The notes: a model not told the origin generated them from the letters alone. A stretch of 64,000 bases of DNA from Chloroflexota bacterium (GCA_014360905.1 JACIWW010000002.1:62001-126000); one strand, 5' to 3'; positions 44,417 to 54,126 are shown, counted from the first letter of the stretch. A program made the numbers and translations.

Positions 44417-45220
44417 TCAGTAGGTGATGAGTGTACCGGGATTGAAATCTGGGTTGTCTAAAGCTTGTTGTAGCAAACCAGGTTCCAGACCTGATAACAA
44501 ATATACACGTAATTCAGGCAGATTGCGCACCAATTCAACCATCAGTTGCACTTTGGTTTGCATCCCTCCGGTAACATCCACGCCGTGCGAACCACCAAGA
44601 ACGCTTTTTTCTTCATTTACTTGACCGGCATGAATCACGGGAATTAAATGTGCCTTTGTATCTAAACGGGGATCAGCACTGTAGACCCCCTTCACCTCTC
44701 CGGCCAAGATAATACGCTGTGGATGTAGTAGATGAGCCAAGTAAACAAAGATGATCTCCGTAGAAATAATGGCAGTACCCCAAAGTTCATCAATGGCTAC
44801 ATCACCATAGACCAACGGCACCAAACGCTGTTCCAAGACTTTCTGTAGCGGATAGATACTCAGCTCAATTAACTTCCCGCCTCGGCAGTGAGCAGAAGCC
44901 GATGGCTGTATCGAAACTACGGGGACGCCTGCAGCCCAAAATATGTCCGTGACTAGGCGGTTCAACCGCGTAGCAGCTGCTCCGGTCTCGGCATAACCCC
45001 GCCAATCCGTGCATCCAACCTGAACCTGATAGCGCTGCGCCACGAAGTGGCCAAAGGACCCGCTTCCATGACCCAGCAACAGACGCATATCGGGGCGCCT
45101 ATCCAAAGCATGGCACACCTCTCGGGCCAATCGTTGAATTACCTCGGGACGTGGAGTGGCCTCGACGTTTTTGTCGGTGATCAGCGACCCTCCCAGTTTG
45201 ACAAACACTAGTTCAGACAA
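44417..45220 (-). CDS. ipk: isopentenyl phosphate kinase
   Basis: 267-residue amino-acid-kinase-fold enzyme phosphorylating isopentenyl phosphate to isopentenyl diphosphate, the last step of archaeal-type mevalonate pathways. FVKLGGSLITDK binds the phosphates, GHGSGSFGHF carries the histidine that marks IPK, PVVSIQPSASAH and YGDVAIDELWGTAIISTE line the substrate pocket, GEVKGVYSADPR and GGSHGVDVTGGMQTKV follow. Its ATG overlaps the aconitase X small subunit gene by eight bases. This linkage to aconitase X and UbiD supports the pathway assignment. Confidence 0.9.
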   Translation of the reverse strand: MSELVFVKLGGSLITDKNVEATPRPEVIQRLAREVCHALDRRPDMRLLLGHGSGSFGHFVAQRYQVQVGCTDWRGYAETGAAATRLNRLVTDIFWAAGVPVVSIQPSASAHCRGGKLIELSIYPLQKVLEQRLVPLVYGDVAIDELWGTAIISTEIIFVYLAHLLHPQRIILAGEVKGVYSADPRLDTKAHLIPVIHAGQVNEEKSVLGGSHGVDVTGGMQTKVQLMVELVRNLPELRVYLLSGLEPGLLQQALDNPDFNPGTLITY

Positions 45221-45599
45221 CCACTATCTCCTCATCATTGATTTCAACCATATTGCCAGTACGGATCTGGGCAATATCCACCTGGTCTACCATTGGAATG
45301 CCCGCCATGATTGCTCCTACTGCGACAATGGCCTCACTGCGAGCATTGATGATCGCTGCTGGAGCTTTGCCCCGCTTAGCCAAGCGGTAAAGCGTGTACG
45401 AACCCACAGTGCTGCCCTTCCCAGTGGGGAAAACCAGCACGCGACCCGCAATGCACTCCCCCTCCAAGGGATGACCCACCTCAATAACCACGCCTGTTTC
45501 TGCGTCAACCCCACCCAAAAAACCAATGGGCGCGGGTGATACCAGGGCCAGTCCCTGTGCCCTACCCCGGCAAATAGCGCGTCCATGCAACTTGATCAT
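45213..45599 (-). CDS. aconitase X swivel (small) subunit, probable phosphomevalonate dehydratase small subunit
   Basis: 128-residue DUF126/aconitase X swivel domain: LHGRAICRGRAQGLALVS at the start, PTGKGSTVGSYTLYRLAKRG and GIPMVDQVD are the conserved substrate-site segments. In archaea the two-subunit aconitase X dehydrates mevalonate 5-phosphate to trans-anhydromevalonate 5-phosphate. In other bacteria, aconitase X acts on hydroxyproline, but the IPK and UbiD neighbours favour the isoprenoid role. 49 bases after the large-subunit gene. Confidence 0.85.
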   Translation of the reverse strand: MIKLHGRAICRGRAQGLALVSPAPIGFLGGVDAETGVVIEVGHPLEGECIAGRVLVFPTGKGSTVGSYTLYRLAKRGKAPAAIINARSEAIVAVGAIMAGIPMVDQVDIAQIRTGNMVEINDEEIVVV

Positions 45600-45648
45600 G
45601 CCTTATACCTTCCCAACACACCCATAGATCTTCGCAGGTTCAGAAGCC

Positions 45649-46884
45649 CTAGCGTGACACTTCCCAGCGCCCCGTAAGCGCAGCTTGTAGGCATTGCTCC
45701 AGCGAGCCAAAGCGACGAGGTAGCTTGGAGTGCATGGGGCTATAGAAAGCAGCCTTAGCTGAATTGGTGGCCATAGCTTTGAATCTCAACTCCTCTATCG
45801 GTGCAACAACTAAACAAGTATCGGAAAATACTCTGCCCCCTGCAGCTTCTATGGCGGCAACCAAGCCTTTTTGCTCTGCTAGCTCCCGTACAGCACGCGA
45901 AGTGGTGATCCACAGCGTCGCTTTTACATGCTCGCCTCCCAAGAATGCAGCCACCTTTTCGATATCGGCCAGCGTACTGTGCGGACACCCTAGACTAACG
46001 AAATCAATCTCATCGAGGGACGAATTAAGCGCTTCATAGCCATCTGCCAAATCCTCGATCGGGATCAGGGGTAGTTTCTTGTGCAGCGGCATCGCGTGTT
46101 GAGCTTCTGGAGTGACGCCCTCGATATGGTACAATGCCACAGCGCCACTGGCAGCCATGGCTGCCCCTAGCGCCATCAAGTGCTCTTGTTGGGGTAGAAA
46201 CCCTGCTTTTTTCCAGGTCTCGGCAAGAAAGCGGAAATAGGGGACGCCGTCTCCAACCAACAATCCGACGAGGTAACCAAGCGCCCCATAGTCAGCTTCG
46301 CTGTATAGGGGACAGCGCACTTCAACGATATGGGTCGCTTGGCGATTCTCCGACAAATGCAACCCGTATGCTGCCGTTCGTCCAGTGATTGCTGCTGCTA
46401 GGGCGCTAGGTCCACCCTCCCGATTGCTGCGTGCTGCCAAGACCGAATTGGCAAAACTCACCGCGGATGACTCGCTCCAAGCTAAATGATCGCCCGCCCG
46501 TGGGGCATAGCCAACTAGGTACGGTGTGCACGTGCAGGTCGGAGCCACTCCCATTGTTGTAAGCGCTTTGATCACCCGTTGCTGTTGACGAGCAAATTCA
46601 GGTGGAATGCCCATCTCAGTCCAACGTTCTAGGTCCATGCCGGCTGGGTTCATAAATGTAGGCACACGCACCCGCGCACCTTGAGCCGCCCATTCTTCCA
46701 GAAATTCTACACCGGCATCGCCCAGGTTCTTGTAACTCACGCCTGCCACCTGTGCACTGGCCACGTGAACTAGACCCTGCGCGTCGTAGATCTCGGCTAG
46801 GGTCACCACAATCTGCATTGCTTTTTGCACGGCCGGCCCTTGCGCGCCAGCCAACATGGCTTGCTCTTCTTCCGTCAACTGCAT
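45649..46884 (-). CDS. aconitase X catalytic (large) subunit, probable phosphomevalonate dehydratase large subunit
   Basis: 411-residue DUF521/aconitase X protein. TCTCTPYLVGYAPRAGDHLAW, SSAVSFANSVLAARSNREGG, SLGCPHSTLADI and FSDTCLVVAP are family signatures; the cysteines in CTPY, GCPHS and DTCLV are the expected [4Fe-4S] ligands. With the swivel subunit it should catalyse dehydration of mevalonate 5-phosphate. Starts three bases after the UbiD-family stop, so translation is likely coupled. Sensitivity to oxygen is expected from the cluster, consistent with an anaerobe. Confidence 0.87.
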   Translation of the reverse strand: MQLTEEEQAMLAGAQGPAVQKAMQIVVTLAEIYDAQGLVHVASAQVAGVSYKNLGDAGVEFLEEWAAQGARVRVPTFMNPAGMDLERWTEMGIPPEFARQQQRVIKALTTMGVAPTCTCTPYLVGYAPRAGDHLAWSESSAVSFANSVLAARSNREGGPSALAAAITGRTAAYGLHLSENRQATHIVEVRCPLYSEADYGALGYLVGLLVGDGVPYFRFLAETWKKAGFLPQQEHLMALGAAMAASGAVALYHIEGVTPEAQHAMPLHKKLPLIPIEDLADGYEALNSSLDEIDFVSLGCPHSTLADIEKVAAFLGGEHVKATLWITTSRAVRELAEQKGLVAAIEAAGGRVFSDTCLVVAPIEELRFKAMATNSAKAAFYSPMHSKLPRRFGSLEQCLQAALTGRWEVSR

Positions 46885-46887
46885 AAC

Positions 46888-48237
46888 TCAGCCAATGTAC
46901 TTTTCCAAAGGCATAGACGGGTACCTAACCTTGCGAAACGTCGCGCGCTCTTCCTCAGTGCGCAGTGCCCCAGAGGGCTTACGCCAGGGGATGGTCGCAT
47001 CCAGACCCATCTTGGCCGTGCGTGATTTTTCTCCAGCGATATGCAAGGCGGAGGGATCCAACGAACTACCGCCCTGATCACTTAGAATAACCACCCCGCT
47101 GTTCGCCTGTAACCGCGTTGCAATAGCCCATTCGAGTTCGTCCGGATTATAAATATCGATGTCATCGTCCACTACGAGCACGTGCTTCAGCGAAGCATGT
47201 CCCCGAAACGCAGCCTGAATGGCCAACAGGCCATCGTCTGGCCCACGCTTACGGATTTGCACTACCGCATGCAGCCACGAACCGCCACCCGGGGTGAGGA
47301 GCACGTTTACGCAATCGCACACTTTGCTCACCTCGGCATAGATGGTTGGCTCACGGGGCAGTCCCATGAGCAACTTATGCTCCAATCCACCAGGCAAAAG
47401 AGCTTGGTAGTATGCATCCGGGCGGTGTGTTACACAATGGATTTCGATAACAGGCTGACGGCGCACGATGTCCATCGTTTCCGTCAAGTCTAGGAACGGC
47501 CCCTCTTGTGTCTGTTGTCGCGTGATGCGCCCCTCCAACACAATCTCCGCTTCCGCCGGCACCTCCAGGTCTACAGTACGGCACTTGACCAAAGGCGTAG
47601 GCGTCAAGGCATTGGCAATAGCCAATTCATCCACACCAGGAGGCGGGCTCATCGCCGCTGCGAGCAGCACCGCCAGGCTATTGCCAATGCAGATGGCAAT
47701 GTCCAACTCACCCCCTGCCTTTTGCAGAGCATTATATGTACCACGCCCTTCAACAAGCCGTGCAGCAAAATGCGTAGCATCCAACCGCATCAGCCGGTGA
47801 AAGCTCATATTGCGGCCATACTCCGGGTCCTTGACAATCGCTATCCCTGCTGTTATGTACGGGCCACCATCGCTCGGCAGGTGCATGAGAATGGGTAAAC
47901 AGTACAGATCCACCTGTTGCTCAACGACTTCCTGGCAAGGCCCTGAAGTGATAATGGGCGGTGGGACAGGATTGTGCAATGCTTCAGCTAAGGTGAAAAG
48001 CAATTTCTCCTTGGACACACCCAAGCCGGAAGCTAGAAGCGACCTCTGCGCGCAGATACCCGCAACTACAGGATAGTCAGATCCCTTCACGCGCTGAAAA
48101 AGCACTGGCCGTTCACCCAACTGGTGGATCAGCGCTGCCATTTCCAGGTGGGGATCTACCTCCTGCGACACAGTCAATAACTGCCCAGTATGTTTCAGCA
48201 CATCCAAGAATGTACGAAAGTTCATCTGCTCAGCCAT
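46888..48237 (-). CDS. UbiD-family decarboxylase, probable anhydromevalonate phosphate decarboxylase
   Basis: 449 residues from ATG 48237 (frame open to 48288). UbiD family, prenylated-FMN-dependent non-oxidative decarboxylases: RTFLDVLKHTGQLLTV start, AGICAQRSLLASGLG, PFLDLTETMD, ALLPGGLEHKLLMGLPREP, LVVDDDIDIYN and a C-terminal swap segment. Between aconitase X and RNase Z in the same operon. In archaea this family decarboxylates trans-anhydromevalonate phosphate to isopentenyl phosphate, the substrate of the IPK encoded in the operon. The UbiX-type prenyltransferase that makes prenylated FMN is not in the window. Confidence 0.87.
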   Translation of the reverse strand: MAEQMNFRTFLDVLKHTGQLLTVSQEVDPHLEMAALIHQLGERPVLFQRVKGSDYPVVAGICAQRSLLASGLGVSKEKLLFTLAEALHNPVPPPIITSGPCQEVVEQQVDLYCLPILMHLPSDGGPYITAGIAIVKDPEYGRNMSFHRLMRLDATHFAARLVEGRGTYNALQKAGGELDIAICIGNSLAVLLAAAMSPPPGVDELAIANALTPTPLVKCRTVDLEVPAEAEIVLEGRITRQQTQEGPFLDLTETMDIVRRQPVIEIHCVTHRPDAYYQALLPGGLEHKLLMGLPREPTIYAEVSKVCDCVNVLLTPGGGSWLHAVVQIRKRGPDDGLLAIQAAFRGHASLKHVLVVDDDIDIYNPDELEWAIATRLQANSGVVILSDQGGSSLDPSALHIAGEKSRTAKMGLDATIPWRKPSGALRTEEERATFRKVRYPSMPLEKYIG

Positions 48238-49195
48238 TTGCCATCTGGGCTCCAGGAGTGACAATCTTCTGTTCCTCATCACCTGCACGGGTAAGGCGGT
48301 AGTGATCTAGATCCTTCGCCACTACTGTGTTGGGAAAGATAGGACAAGCTTCAGCCAGAATCTGACTCGCTGAATACCGTCGTGAGATATGCGTCAAATA
48401 CAGTTTCTTGACCCCTGCTTGGTAGGCCAGAGTAGCGGCTTGGGAAGCTGTCAGATGACCAAAACGCACTGCCATCTCTGCTTCTACATCCAGATACGTA
48501 GCCTCGATAACCAGGGCATCTGCTCCGGCTACATGCTCGACCAATCCGTCGATCTGAGCAGCATCGCCAACCCAGGCAAGTTTCACGCCAGGAACCAAAG
48601 GTCCCAATACCTGCTCTGGATAGACCATGCTTCCGTCAGCCAGTGTAATCGCCTGGCCCTGTACCAAGAGCTTGCGTTCTGGCCCAGCCGGCACACCTAA
48701 TCGCTCCGCCTCGCTCACAAGGAAGGGGCGTCGGCTCTCCTCCTCGAACAAAAAGCCAAAACAGCCAGGGCCTCGGTGGATAACGGGGAAAGCAGTGATC
48801 GTCAATCCGTGACGCTGCCAAATGACACCAGGATGGATCTCATGGTACTCGATTTTCAGTTGCACCTCTCCGCCTCGCAATACCACGTTCATCAAATCGC
48901 GAACGCGCTCCAGAGCCCAACCACCAGCGTATATGCTGAGATGGTTTGCTGCTTCCCAACGGGCGAAAGTAGATACCAGACCACCTAATCCTAGAATGTG
49001 ATCAAGGTGACCATGTGTCAACAGTACTTTATCCAGTCGCTTGAACCCAAGGCCGCTTTTCAAGATCTGACGTTGCGTCCCCTCGCCGCAATCCACCAGA
49101 AACCGCTGATCCTCGTACATGACCATCGCTGCGGAAAGTCCACGCTCCACAGAGGGTGCTGAGGCGGAGGTGCCGAGGAAAACGAGTTCGATCAT
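48230..49195 (-). CDS. rnz: ribonuclease Z-type metallo-hydrolase
   Basis: 321 residues. Metallo-beta-lactamase fold with THGHLDHILGL (zinc motif HxHxDH), FLGTSASAPS start, DCGEGTQRQIL, VIEATYLDVEAEMA and GHLTASQAA (HEAT/HTTxxxxA-like). tRNA 3'-processing endonuclease by similarity. Compared with common RNase Z, the VGDAAQ segment replaces TGDT, so a related phosphodiesterase role remains possible. Overlaps the UbiD gene start by eight bases; first gene of the isoprenoid operon. Confidence 0.85.
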   Translation of the reverse strand: MIELVFLGTSASAPSVERGLSAAMVMYEDQRFLVDCGEGTQRQILKSGLGFKRLDKVLLTHGHLDHILGLGGLVSTFARWEAANHLSIYAGGWALERVRDLMNVVLRGGEVQLKIEYHEIHPGVIWQRHGLTITAFPVIHRGPGCFGFLFEEESRRPFLVSEAERLGVPAGPERKLLVQGQAITLADGSMVYPEQVLGPLVPGVKLAWVGDAAQIDGLVEHVAGADALVIEATYLDVEAEMAVRFGHLTASQAATLAYQAGVKKLYLTHISRRYSASQILAEACPIFPNTVVAKDLDHYRLTRAGDEEQKIVTPGAQMANG

Positions 49196-49312
49196 GATGC
49201 TTATGACTCCATAAATGTGCTCGCTGGAACAACTGCTTCATAGCGGACAATCCACTGGTGGCGATTGCCCTTGCGAAGTATCCAATAACTTACCTGCCTG
49301 TAGTAATTATCC

Positions 49313-51022
49313 TTATTGTTTTTCCTTGACGAACTGGCGCCAATCGCCGTGGATTCCATCGTCCGTCACGCCATAGTAGACGTGTAATTGGCCATCGCTT
49401 CCACGCTGCACGAAATCATAGCATTTGTAACGCGCACGGCGATAGGATTTCCACAATCCAATATTCCCGCGCCACTTAACCTGCTCGGCCTGCACTGGCC
49501 GGTTCTCAAATTCGGTGATGGCATAGCGCCACAGACGGCGCGCTGACGGCCGCGTTACATTTCGCACTAAATTGCCGTTGCGCAGGTCCTTGAGTGTATA
49601 ATATTTCACCCCTTCGCGCTCTACAACCTCGACTATCTCCACACCCGTCCGAGGTGGGGCAACCAACTGCCCGATTGCTGGAGCAGTCGCTGCAGCCGCG
49701 GGAACAATTGCCGTCGTGGCAGGAACCTTCTGTGGCACAACTGAGGGAGCGAGAGCTCGCTGGACAAGTTGTACCACCTCGTCACGCAGGGCGCGACTTG
49801 TTTCCGATTCTTGCCGCACATAGATTTCAACCCCGTGCAAGGCATAGGGCGGGTTCTCGCCCTTTGGCACGGTCACACGCAGAACATGCGCACCTTGCGA
49901 CTTCACAACATCAACAACCACCTCAATCGGTGGCGTAACTGCGCGACTGATCTCCGCAATCAGAGTACGGGTTGCCTCCTCGGGATGATCTATGCCAATT
50001 ACATGGCTTCTGGGCTTTGAGCCTGCACCAACATAGATCGTGCCGCCATTGGTATTGGCAAAGGCCACTACGTCACGGAGAATAGCCCGCAAATGCCCAC
50101 CCTTACGTGTCATGCTCTCATGAAACGATTGCACAATGCTGGGGCCAGCTTCTTGAGCGACTTGAACATAGTCAACAACAGGCGCGGTTGGTTGATAAGG
50201 CCGCGTGCGCGTGAAATCATCGCCAAGAAAGACCTCTTTCAATGCTTCGAAAGTGAGCTCGGGAAGCAGAATCTCGGTTACCCGATCCCCAATGCCAAGA
50301 GCATGCTCGTCTTTCGGATCGCGATCAAGGCGATGTGCATCTGAAGACTGAATACAATGCATACGTCGTGGATATTCCGGTTTCGAACCATTGTAGAAGG
50401 ATGCTGTCGTATGACGTCCCGATTCCTCCAAATCAGTAACTTCAAGCGCGTGTAGGTGGGGATCCTGGGTGTAGGCGATCTTGGTCTGCCCGCCAAAATC
50501 GTAACCACGCATGGCTACTCCATGGGCCGAGTTAGCATGCGCAGCGATGACCAATCCACCCGCTTCAGCAATAATGCGGTAGGCAGTCAGCACGTCTACA
50601 GTAGCCCCAACTTCACATGACCCAAGATCGAGCTTATCTGGCGGGATCCTTAGGTCAAGCAGGATGTGCTCTAGCTCACGAATAGAGGTTTCGGGAGGAA
50701 AAATTCCTAGTATGTGAAAGCCCAAGGTGGCCGTGAACTCGAATCCTGGTAAGATGAGCATCTTCTTCTCCAGGCGCCGGTACTCTTCCAACTCCTGCTT
50801 TTCTTCGCTGCGCAGGCGCTTCAGACGCTCCAGCAATTCCAGCTCGTGAATGCGCGTTCTGATAGCAGCAACACCGGCTACTGTGTTGTGGTCAGTAATC
50901 GCAACAATGTCGAGCCCTCGCTCCTCGGCTTTTTGTAAAATTTGCAGATAAGTAACATTCGGTTGTTGATAGCAGGACGAAGCTGGAGTATGAATATGCA
51001 GGTCTGCACGCCTCCAGCTCAT
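49313..51022 (-). CDS. PHP phosphoesterase domain fused to a Schlafen AlbA_2-type domain
   Basis: 569 residues. N-terminal PHP domain: ADLHIHTPASSC, ITDHNTVAG, PGFEFTATLG, IAAHANSAHG and SSDAHRLDRDPK give the full set of metal ligands of a trinuclear phosphoesterase. From about residue 290 an AlbA_2 (Schlafen-type, DNA/RNA-binding) domain: SMTRKGGHLRAILRDVVAFANTNGG is a hallmark (AFANTNGG), then IYVGAGSKPR. The last 100 or so residues, after an Ala/Pro linker, form an unrecognised W/Y/R-rich module (RRARYKCYDF). I chose ATG 51022, after the lon stop; an ATG at 51112 would overlap lon by 74 bases. Possible nucleic-acid-linked phosphoesterase. Confidence 0.82.
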   Translation of the reverse strand: MSWRRADLHIHTPASSCYQQPNVTYLQILQKAEERGLDIVAITDHNTVAGVAAIRTRIHELELLERLKRLRSEEKQELEEYRRLEKKMLILPGFEFTATLGFHILGIFPPETSIRELEHILLDLRIPPDKLDLGSCEVGATVDVLTAYRIIAEAGGLVIAAHANSAHGVAMRGYDFGGQTKIAYTQDPHLHALEVTDLEESGRHTTASFYNGSKPEYPRRMHCIQSSDAHRLDRDPKDEHALGIGDRVTEILLPELTFEALKEVFLGDDFTRTRPYQPTAPVVDYVQVAQEAGPSIVQSFHESMTRKGGHLRAILRDVVAFANTNGGTIYVGAGSKPRSHVIGIDHPEEATRTLIAEISRAVTPPIEVVVDVVKSQGAHVLRVTVPKGENPPYALHGVEIYVRQESETSRALRDEVVQLVQRALAPSVVPQKVPATTAIVPAAAATAPAIGQLVAPPRTGVEIVEVVEREGVKYYTLKDLRNGNLVRNVTRPSARRLWRYAITEFENRPVQAEQVKWRGNIGLWKSYRRARYKCYDFVQRGSDGQLHVYYGVTDDGIHGDWRQFVKEKQ

Positions 51023-51038
51023 CGGCTGCTTTGCTTTT

Positions 51039-53564
51039 CTATGTTTCGGCACTTGTTTTCGTTTTCTTCCTTCTCTTAACACTCGTTGTAGTATTTGTCT
51101 TGGGGAGGCCATCGGTTAACGCCGCCGCTAGCACTTCATCTACGGTGTCTACCAGGACAAATTTCATCTCCCTTCTGACCTCCTCCGGAACTTCTTCTAG
51201 GTCGGGCTCATTACGCCTGGGCAGAATGACGGTATCGAGACCAGCACGCCGTGCAGCCAATACCTTCTCCTTCACTCCCCCAATAGGCAACACCTGACCG
51301 CGTAGCGTGATCTCACCAGTCATTCCCACCTTTGGATTCACCGGCCGACCTGTGAGCAGAGAGACCAGCGCAGTAGCCATCGTCACCCCAGCGGAAGGGC
51401 CATCCTTGGGGATGGCAGCAGCAGGAATATGCAGGTGGATATCGCTCTTAGCAAAGATATCATCAGGGATGCCCAGATCCTTGGCTTTTGAACGCACATA
51501 GCTCAAAGCTGCCTGGGCCGATTCCTTCATCACATCTCCCAGTTGCCCCGTGATCAAAAACCCTTTGCTGCCTGGCATGCGGGTGGCTTCAACAAAGATG
51601 ATGTCCCCTCCAGTGGCCGTCCAGGCTACACCAGTGGCAACACCAGGGATCATCGTCCGCTCCGCTGCTTCGAAGAAGTAACGGGGCTTACCCAGCATCT
51701 CGACGACCACCTCGGGCGTGATCACCTTTTTCTCCGTTATCTTCCCTGCCGCGATTTGCGTAGCCACTTTGCGACAAATGGAACCTATCTCGCGCTCCAA
51801 ATTCCGCAGCCCAGCTTCGCGTGTATAGTCGCGGATGATGCGCTGCAATGCCTCATCCGTGAACTCGATTTCGTCTTTGGTCAGTGCGTTCTCGCGCAAT
51901 TGCCGTGGGATAAGATACCCACGTGCGATTTTCACCTTCTCTTCCTCGGTATAGCCAGATAGTTGCAAGATCTCCATGCGATCCTTCAATGGCGGCGGAA
52001 TCGGGTCAAGCAGATTCGCCGTAGTGATGAACATGACCTGCGATAGATCAAAGGGCACGTCCAAATAGTGATCGCGAAATTCTCGGTTCTGCTCTGGGTC
52101 CAGCACCTCTAGCAAAGCGGAGGAAGGATCCCCGCGCCAGTCTGCGCCGATCTTGTCCACCTCATCCAACATAAAGACTGGGTTCTTAGTACCTACGCGT
52201 TTGATGGCCTGTATGATACGTCCAGGCATGGCCCCGATGTAGGTGCGGCGGTGTCCCCGAATCTCCGCCTCATCCCGTATTCCACCCAAGGACATTCGGG
52301 TGAACTTGCGGCCTAAAGCACGAGCAATGGACTGCCCCAGTGATGTCTTCCCTGTCCCTGGTGGTCCGACAAAGCACAGAATAACCCCTTCCCGCTCTCG
52401 GCGGATGTAATCCACGGGTTCTTCAGTGGGCTCCTCACCTTCGGCCTTCTTCCGCTCCTGACGCAGCTTGCGCACGGCCAAATACTCCAAAATGCGCTCC
52501 TTGATTTTTTCCAAATCATAGTGGTCCTCGTCCAGTACCTGGCGTGCGCGCTCAATGTCCAAGTTGTCCTCGGTTACCACCTGCCAGGGCATGCTGACCA
52601 GCCAATCCAGATAGGTCTTGATGACCGAGTACTCCGCAGCAGCAGGTGGCATCTTAGACAGGCGGTCTAACTCGCGACGAGCTTCCTTCTCGGCCTCTGG
52701 TGGCATTCCTGCCTTTTCGATCTTGGCGGCCAATTCGTTTATCTCAGCCTGCTGTTCATCCTCCTCACCCAGTTCCTTCTTGATGGCCTTTAACTGCTCG
52801 CGCAAGTAGTACTCGCGCTGCATCTTTTGCATTTCAGACTGAGCCTGATCCTGGATCTTCTTGCCCAACTCCAGGACCTCTAACTCCTTGTTCAGGACAA
52901 CATTCAACTTTTGCAACTTGGCTGTAACGCTATCGGCTTCCAAAATAGCCTGCGCATCCGTCATGTCCATGCGCACATAGGAAGCTACCAGGTAAGCGAG
53001 CTGCCGTGGATCTTCGACGCTAAGCGTGGCCATAATCAATTCTTCGGGTATATAGGGCATCAGCGAGGCCATGCGTCGGAATAACTCAATCGTGTTACGC
53101 ATCAATGCCTGGACCTCGACGCCTTCTTCCACTGTGTCAGGGCTCACTTGCACTCTTGCCATCATGTACGGCTCAGTCTGGGTGAATTCTACGATTTTGA
53201 TGCGCTCTATACCCTGCACAAAAAGCCGTATAGTGGAATCAGGAGCCTTGGCAAAGCGGGCAATAAGGGCCGCCGAGCCAACACGGTAGACATCGTCAGG
53301 ACCTGGCTCTTCTATACTCGCATCCTTAAGGGCCACCAGAGCGATAATGCGGTTGCCCAGCACAGCATCGTCCACCAGCCTGATCGAACGCGGTTGGCCC
53401 ACGATCAAGGGCAAGAGAATGGGAATGGGATATACAACTGTATTCTTCAACGGCAGGATAGGCAGAACCTCAGGGATGGTCAGGCGCTCAGTAGACTGCT
53501 CTGCCTGCATCGCCGGTGCTTTTTGCTCTGCATTCGTTCCCGCTCCCTGTGCCAATGACTTCAT
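51039..53564 (-). CDS. lon: ATP-dependent Lon protease
   Basis: 841 residues, LonA type: N-terminal substrate domain ([13 protein letters not shown]), AAA+ module with Walker [16 protein letters not shown] and Walker [14 protein letters not shown], and serine protease domain with [11 protein letters not shown] (catalytic Ser) and [14 protein letters not shown] (catalytic Lys). C-terminus is lysine rich (KRRKKTKT). GGAGGTGA lies eight bases upstream. 42 bases after hsp20, so both are likely one stress transcript. Confidence 0.95.
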   Translation of the reverse strand: MKSLAQGAGTNAEQKAPAMQAEQSTERLTIPEVLPILPLKNTVVYPIPILLPLIVGQPRSIRLVDDAVLGNRIIALVALKDASIEEPGPDDVYRVGSAALIARFAKAPDSTIRLFVQGIERIKIVEFTQTEPYMMARVQVSPDTVEEGVEVQALMRNTIELFRRMASLMPYIPEELIMATLSVEDPRQLAYLVASYVRMDMTDAQAILEADSVTAKLQKLNVVLNKELEVLELGKKIQDQAQSEMQKMQREYYLREQLKAIKKELGEEDEQQAEINELAAKIEKAGMPPEAEKEARRELDRLSKMPPAAAEYSVIKTYLDWLVSMPWQVVTEDNLDIERARQVLDEDHYDLEKIKERILEYLAVRKLRQERKKAEGEEPTEEPVDYIRREREGVILCFVGPPGTGKTSLGQSIARALGRKFTRMSLGGIRDEAEIRGHRRTYIGAMPGRIIQAIKRVGTKNPVFMLDEVDKIGADWRGDPSSALLEVLDPEQNREFRDHYLDVPFDLSQVMFITTANLLDPIPPPLKDRMEILQLSGYTEEEKVKIARGYLIPRQLRENALTKDEIEFTDEALQRIIRDYTREAGLRNLEREIGSICRKVATQIAAGKITEKKVITPEVVVEMLGKPRYFFEAAERTMIPGVATGVAWTATGGDIIFVEATRMPGSKGFLITGQLGDVMKESAQAALSYVRSKAKDLGIPDDIFAKSDIHLHIPAAAIPKDGPSAGVTMATALVSLLTGRPVNPKVGMTGEITLRGQVLPIGGVKEKVLAARRAGLDTVILPRRNEPDLEEVPEEVRREMKFVLVDTVDEVLAAALTDGLPKTNTTTSVKRRKKTKTSAET

Positions 53565-53606
53565 TATTCAATCACCTCCATGGCCACCGTTTTCCGCATT
53601 ACCCCT

Positions 53607-54056
53607 CTATGCTTTGCGTTCAGGCACTATCACGATTGGTACTTTGTACTCCCTGCGCACTTTTGGCAGGAGAATGTACAGGAAACCTCTGTCGTAATTT
53701 GCCTTTGTTTCGTTCTCATCCACATCGCAAGGCAAGTGTACTTCGCTATGGAACTCGCCATAGCTGATCTCCATTTGCTGATATGCCATCTTTGCCGCCG
53801 GGTCAAAGCGGTAACCATGCACTGTCAGGAGACGTCCGTCAAGCCGAACGATGACATCGCTCTCTTCCACACCAGCCACTTCAACCTTGACGGTAATGTG
53901 CGAATCGGTCTCGTAAACATCGGTGGGTGGATGCCAGATACGTGGCTGCCCAGGATATAGCCTTTCCCGGCTCGATGCCATAGAAACAAAAAATTGGTGA
54001 TACCAGGGATTACCTGGATCATGATCTCGCACTTTTAACTTGTCATCGGACCACAT
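53607..54056 (-). CDS. Hsp20/alpha-crystallin-type small heat shock protein
   Basis: 149 residues. Alpha-crystallin domain at about residues 42-140: PPTDVYETDSHITVKVEVAG, VIVRLDGRLLTVHGYR, YGEFHSEVHLPCDVDENETKAN and the terminal LPKVRREYKVPIVIV with the IxI-like tail motif. Holdase chaperone. GAGGT lies nine bases upstream. Upstream promoter at 54098-54126. Neighbour of lon, fitting a protein quality-control unit. Confidence 0.9.
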   Translation of the reverse strand: MWSDDKLKVRDHDPGNPWYHQFFVSMASSRERLYPGQPRIWHPPTDVYETDSHITVKVEVAGVEESDVIVRLDGRLLTVHGYRFDPAAKMAYQQMEISYGEFHSEVHLPCDVDENETKANYDRGFLYILLPKVRREYKVPIVIVPERKA

Positions 54057-54097
54057 ATTGATTTACCTCTTTCGTACAGACTCAGGATGGCATTCAT

Positions 54098-54126
54098 ATT
54101 TTACCGTATATGCATCAAAAAATCAA
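54098..54126 (-). promoter_or_regulatory. promoter of hsp20-lon
   Basis: Minus-strand TTGATT (54126-54121) and TAAAAT (54103-54098) with a 17-base spacer. No CIRCE-type inverted repeat is seen next to it. Confidence 0.55.
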
